A stretch of 64,000 nt of DNA from Pipra filicauda. Taxonomy: Eukaryota > Chordata > Aves > Passeriformes > Pipridae. A program made the position numbers and the translations under genes. The notes beneath the pieces were generated by a model, which was not told the origin of the DNA, searched no databases, and saw nothing but the letters and a program-made list of their open reading frames with translations. The stretch lies in contig NW_024104294.1 of NCBI RefSeq assembly GCF_003945595.2, forward strand, positions 563,001-627,000, given 5' to 3'. Positions 62,336-64,000 of this stretch are shown here, in pieces (within the stretch, counting starts at the first letter, position 1; the number at the start of each line of letters is the position of its first letter).

Positions 62336-62370
62336 GTGTGTGTGTGGATGTGACTCTGTGTGTGTGTGTG
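62336..62370. repeat. interrupted (TG)n microsatellite
   Basis: Two short TG arrays, about five units each, separated by a GATGTGACTC interruption. A decayed dinucleotide repeat. Confidence 0.9.
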
Positions 62371-64000
62371 GCTGCTGGACTGTCAGATGAGTTCAATATC
62401 GAGTTCACTGCAACCTCATCTGGGCATCTGACTTTCTGCAGGTGTATGTTTCAGAGCCAGAGGCACTTCCAATGCAGAAAATGTGCTGTCTGTCTCTGCA
62501 CTTTGTTGTTTATAAAATTTATCATGTGAGACTTGAGAGATGACCCCTTTGCTGTGCCATAGAGAGAGCATGGAAACACGAGGATTTCTTACACCAGACT
62601 TTGAATGTTACCATGCACTTTCCTCCTGTGTGCACGGGGATTCTGCCTTTATTTTTCACCTATTAAGGTATCTCTGGGCATTTTGAAAATTAATATTGTA
62701 GTTTATCAGACAATTGCCTATATGCAGATGAGGCTCCACTCTGCTTTTCCTTTTTATCAAATCCAAATATTGCAGTTTGCCTTCCCTATGCCTGACAGAT
62801 TGAGAAATTATCTGTCTGGAAGAAATGCGACTTTATTTAAGAGAACGGGAATGAAGTTGAACCAGGAAGTAATAAAATTGAACGAGCAGGGAATAAAGAG
62901 CATTACAGGAATTGCCTAAACTGTGGGTAGCCCTTCGGTTGGTAAGTATCACATACACATTATTCTGTCACCTTGCAGTGCCTGGGCTGTATTTCATCTG
63001 CTTCTGAATCTCAGTTCCTTGATAACAGCAATCACACATGCAATACTGTCTCCTTTCATCTACAGCTGCCCTATCTATTATAGCAATCCCTCTTTGATTG
63101 ACAGTTATGTATTTTTTGCTGACCTGAGGGCAAGCATATTGCAATGCACTCCTTTCAGGGCTATCACTGAAACACGTCCAAAGTCTTCAACTGGAGCATA
63201 ATGTGGCAGTTCGGCATTTCAATGAAGTGAGCACGTATTATTGGGGGCACACATGGGTTTTATTGCTTTGCCACATCTAACAGTTAATGGAAGATGCAGT
63301 TCAAACCCCATTACGTTGTAGAAATAGCTCAGTGGTCTGAAATGGTGTTGTTTGCAGAGAGTGTTTTGTTCTAGCTGTGTCCAGTTGCTATGATATGCGG
63401 TGTTGTCTGTTTGGTTAGTTCCAGAGACTTTAGAGCTGGGAAAGATATCCCAATGCACTGCTTGAGGACTGTTTCCTTGTTGAAGATGAAGTTTCTGCTG
63501 AAAAACATCTGATCAAAAAGCACAGACTTCTGCAGCTTGTTTTCTATGATCCATGAATGTATAGATCTAAAAATCCTCTCTGTATTCAGGAGTTGGACTG
63601 CATTCACTAAATCCTAGCCTTTAGGTGCTGAAGAATGAAAATTATACCTTTCATTGCACTTTCTGCTGGTAATTCCCACCTTCTACATAAGCCTTCTATA
63701 TTCCCACGTAAGGATGCCATTTGCCCCTGGGATTCCTTTACTGCCAGGGTTCAAATTCCTGGTGAGCTCAGACATAAGACATTTGCAGCTTTCTATCTAA
63801 AATGCCAGGGAAGGGAGAGATGGAGGAGAAGCTGTGACTGGCATTTCTTGTACCACTCTTAATCACAGGGTAGCGAAGCCCCAGAGACCAGGCATGGCTC
63901 AGGGGAACCCTGCACACCAGTTGGAGCAGAGAGGATGGGCTCATCTGTTACTGTGGGCACTGGGACATGTGAAGATGGACTGGTGAAACCTGGAGATTTT
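62371..64000. other. non-coding stretch, no gene recognised
   Basis: Unique-looking DNA with short chance ORFs in all frames up to the window edge. I see no exon, RNA gene or repeat that can be supported. Confidence 0.5.

Noticed and set aside
1..64000. CRISPR arrays, operons, prophage or plasmid features
   Set aside because: No regularly spaced repeats, no ribosome-binding-site/ORF organisation and no bacterial gene; composition and CR1/SINE content are avian.

Overview
This window looks like bird nuclear DNA, most probably from a songbird (passerine). It is AT-leaning, non-operonic sequence with short chance ORFs in all frames, no ribosome-binding-site/ORF organisation, and CR1 LINE fragments (the dominant bird retrotransposon). 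It also carries one tRNA-Ile-headed, CR1-tailed SINE of the type I know from zebra finch (TguSINE1-like). No bacterial, phage or viral gene, no CRISPR array and no intact mobile element is visible. No gene could be named from the sequence with confidence.

Layout. Positions 1-33,540 are single-copy-looking non-coding DNA (intergenic or intronic) with a few simple repeats: an ATA microsatellite at 8.9 kb, an A18 run at 20.3 kb and a 43-base near-pure C tract at 26.5 kb. Positions 33,541-34,277 are a minus-strand CR1 3' fragment with an internal deletion. It abuts a CpG island (about 34,278-34,960) holding a perfect-Kozak ATG followed by a consensus splice donor, a good candidate first coding exon on the plus strand. 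Just beyond lie an 18-bp tandem duplication and the SINE. Positions 35,250-43,260 hold a small CR1 piece, a probable terminal coding exon on the minus strand (38,405-38,610) with two close AATAAA signals, and a phase-compatible upstream exon (42,166-42,385). Two GC/CpG-rich patches also lie here. Positions 43,260-64,000 are mostly non-coding, with one plausible plus-strand internal exon (49,866-49,949), a CR1 fragment at 53.1 kb, two back-to-back perfect stem-loops at 44.25 kb, AT palindromes at 58.3 kb and a G/T-rich tract at 60.7 kb.

How it may fit together. The minus-strand pair at 38.4-42.4 kb is best read as the 3' end of a gene transcribed leftwards. The CpG island at 34.3 kb may be the promoter and first exon of a gene transcribed rightwards. 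The two would overlap in antisense, which is uncommon, so at least some of the exon calls are probably wrong. Repeat and composition calls are solid. Exon calls rest only on splice-site motifs, open frames and phase, and need a protein or RNA comparison to settle. I found no convincing undescribed system; the most unusual unexplained structure is the twin stem-loop at 44,254-44,306.
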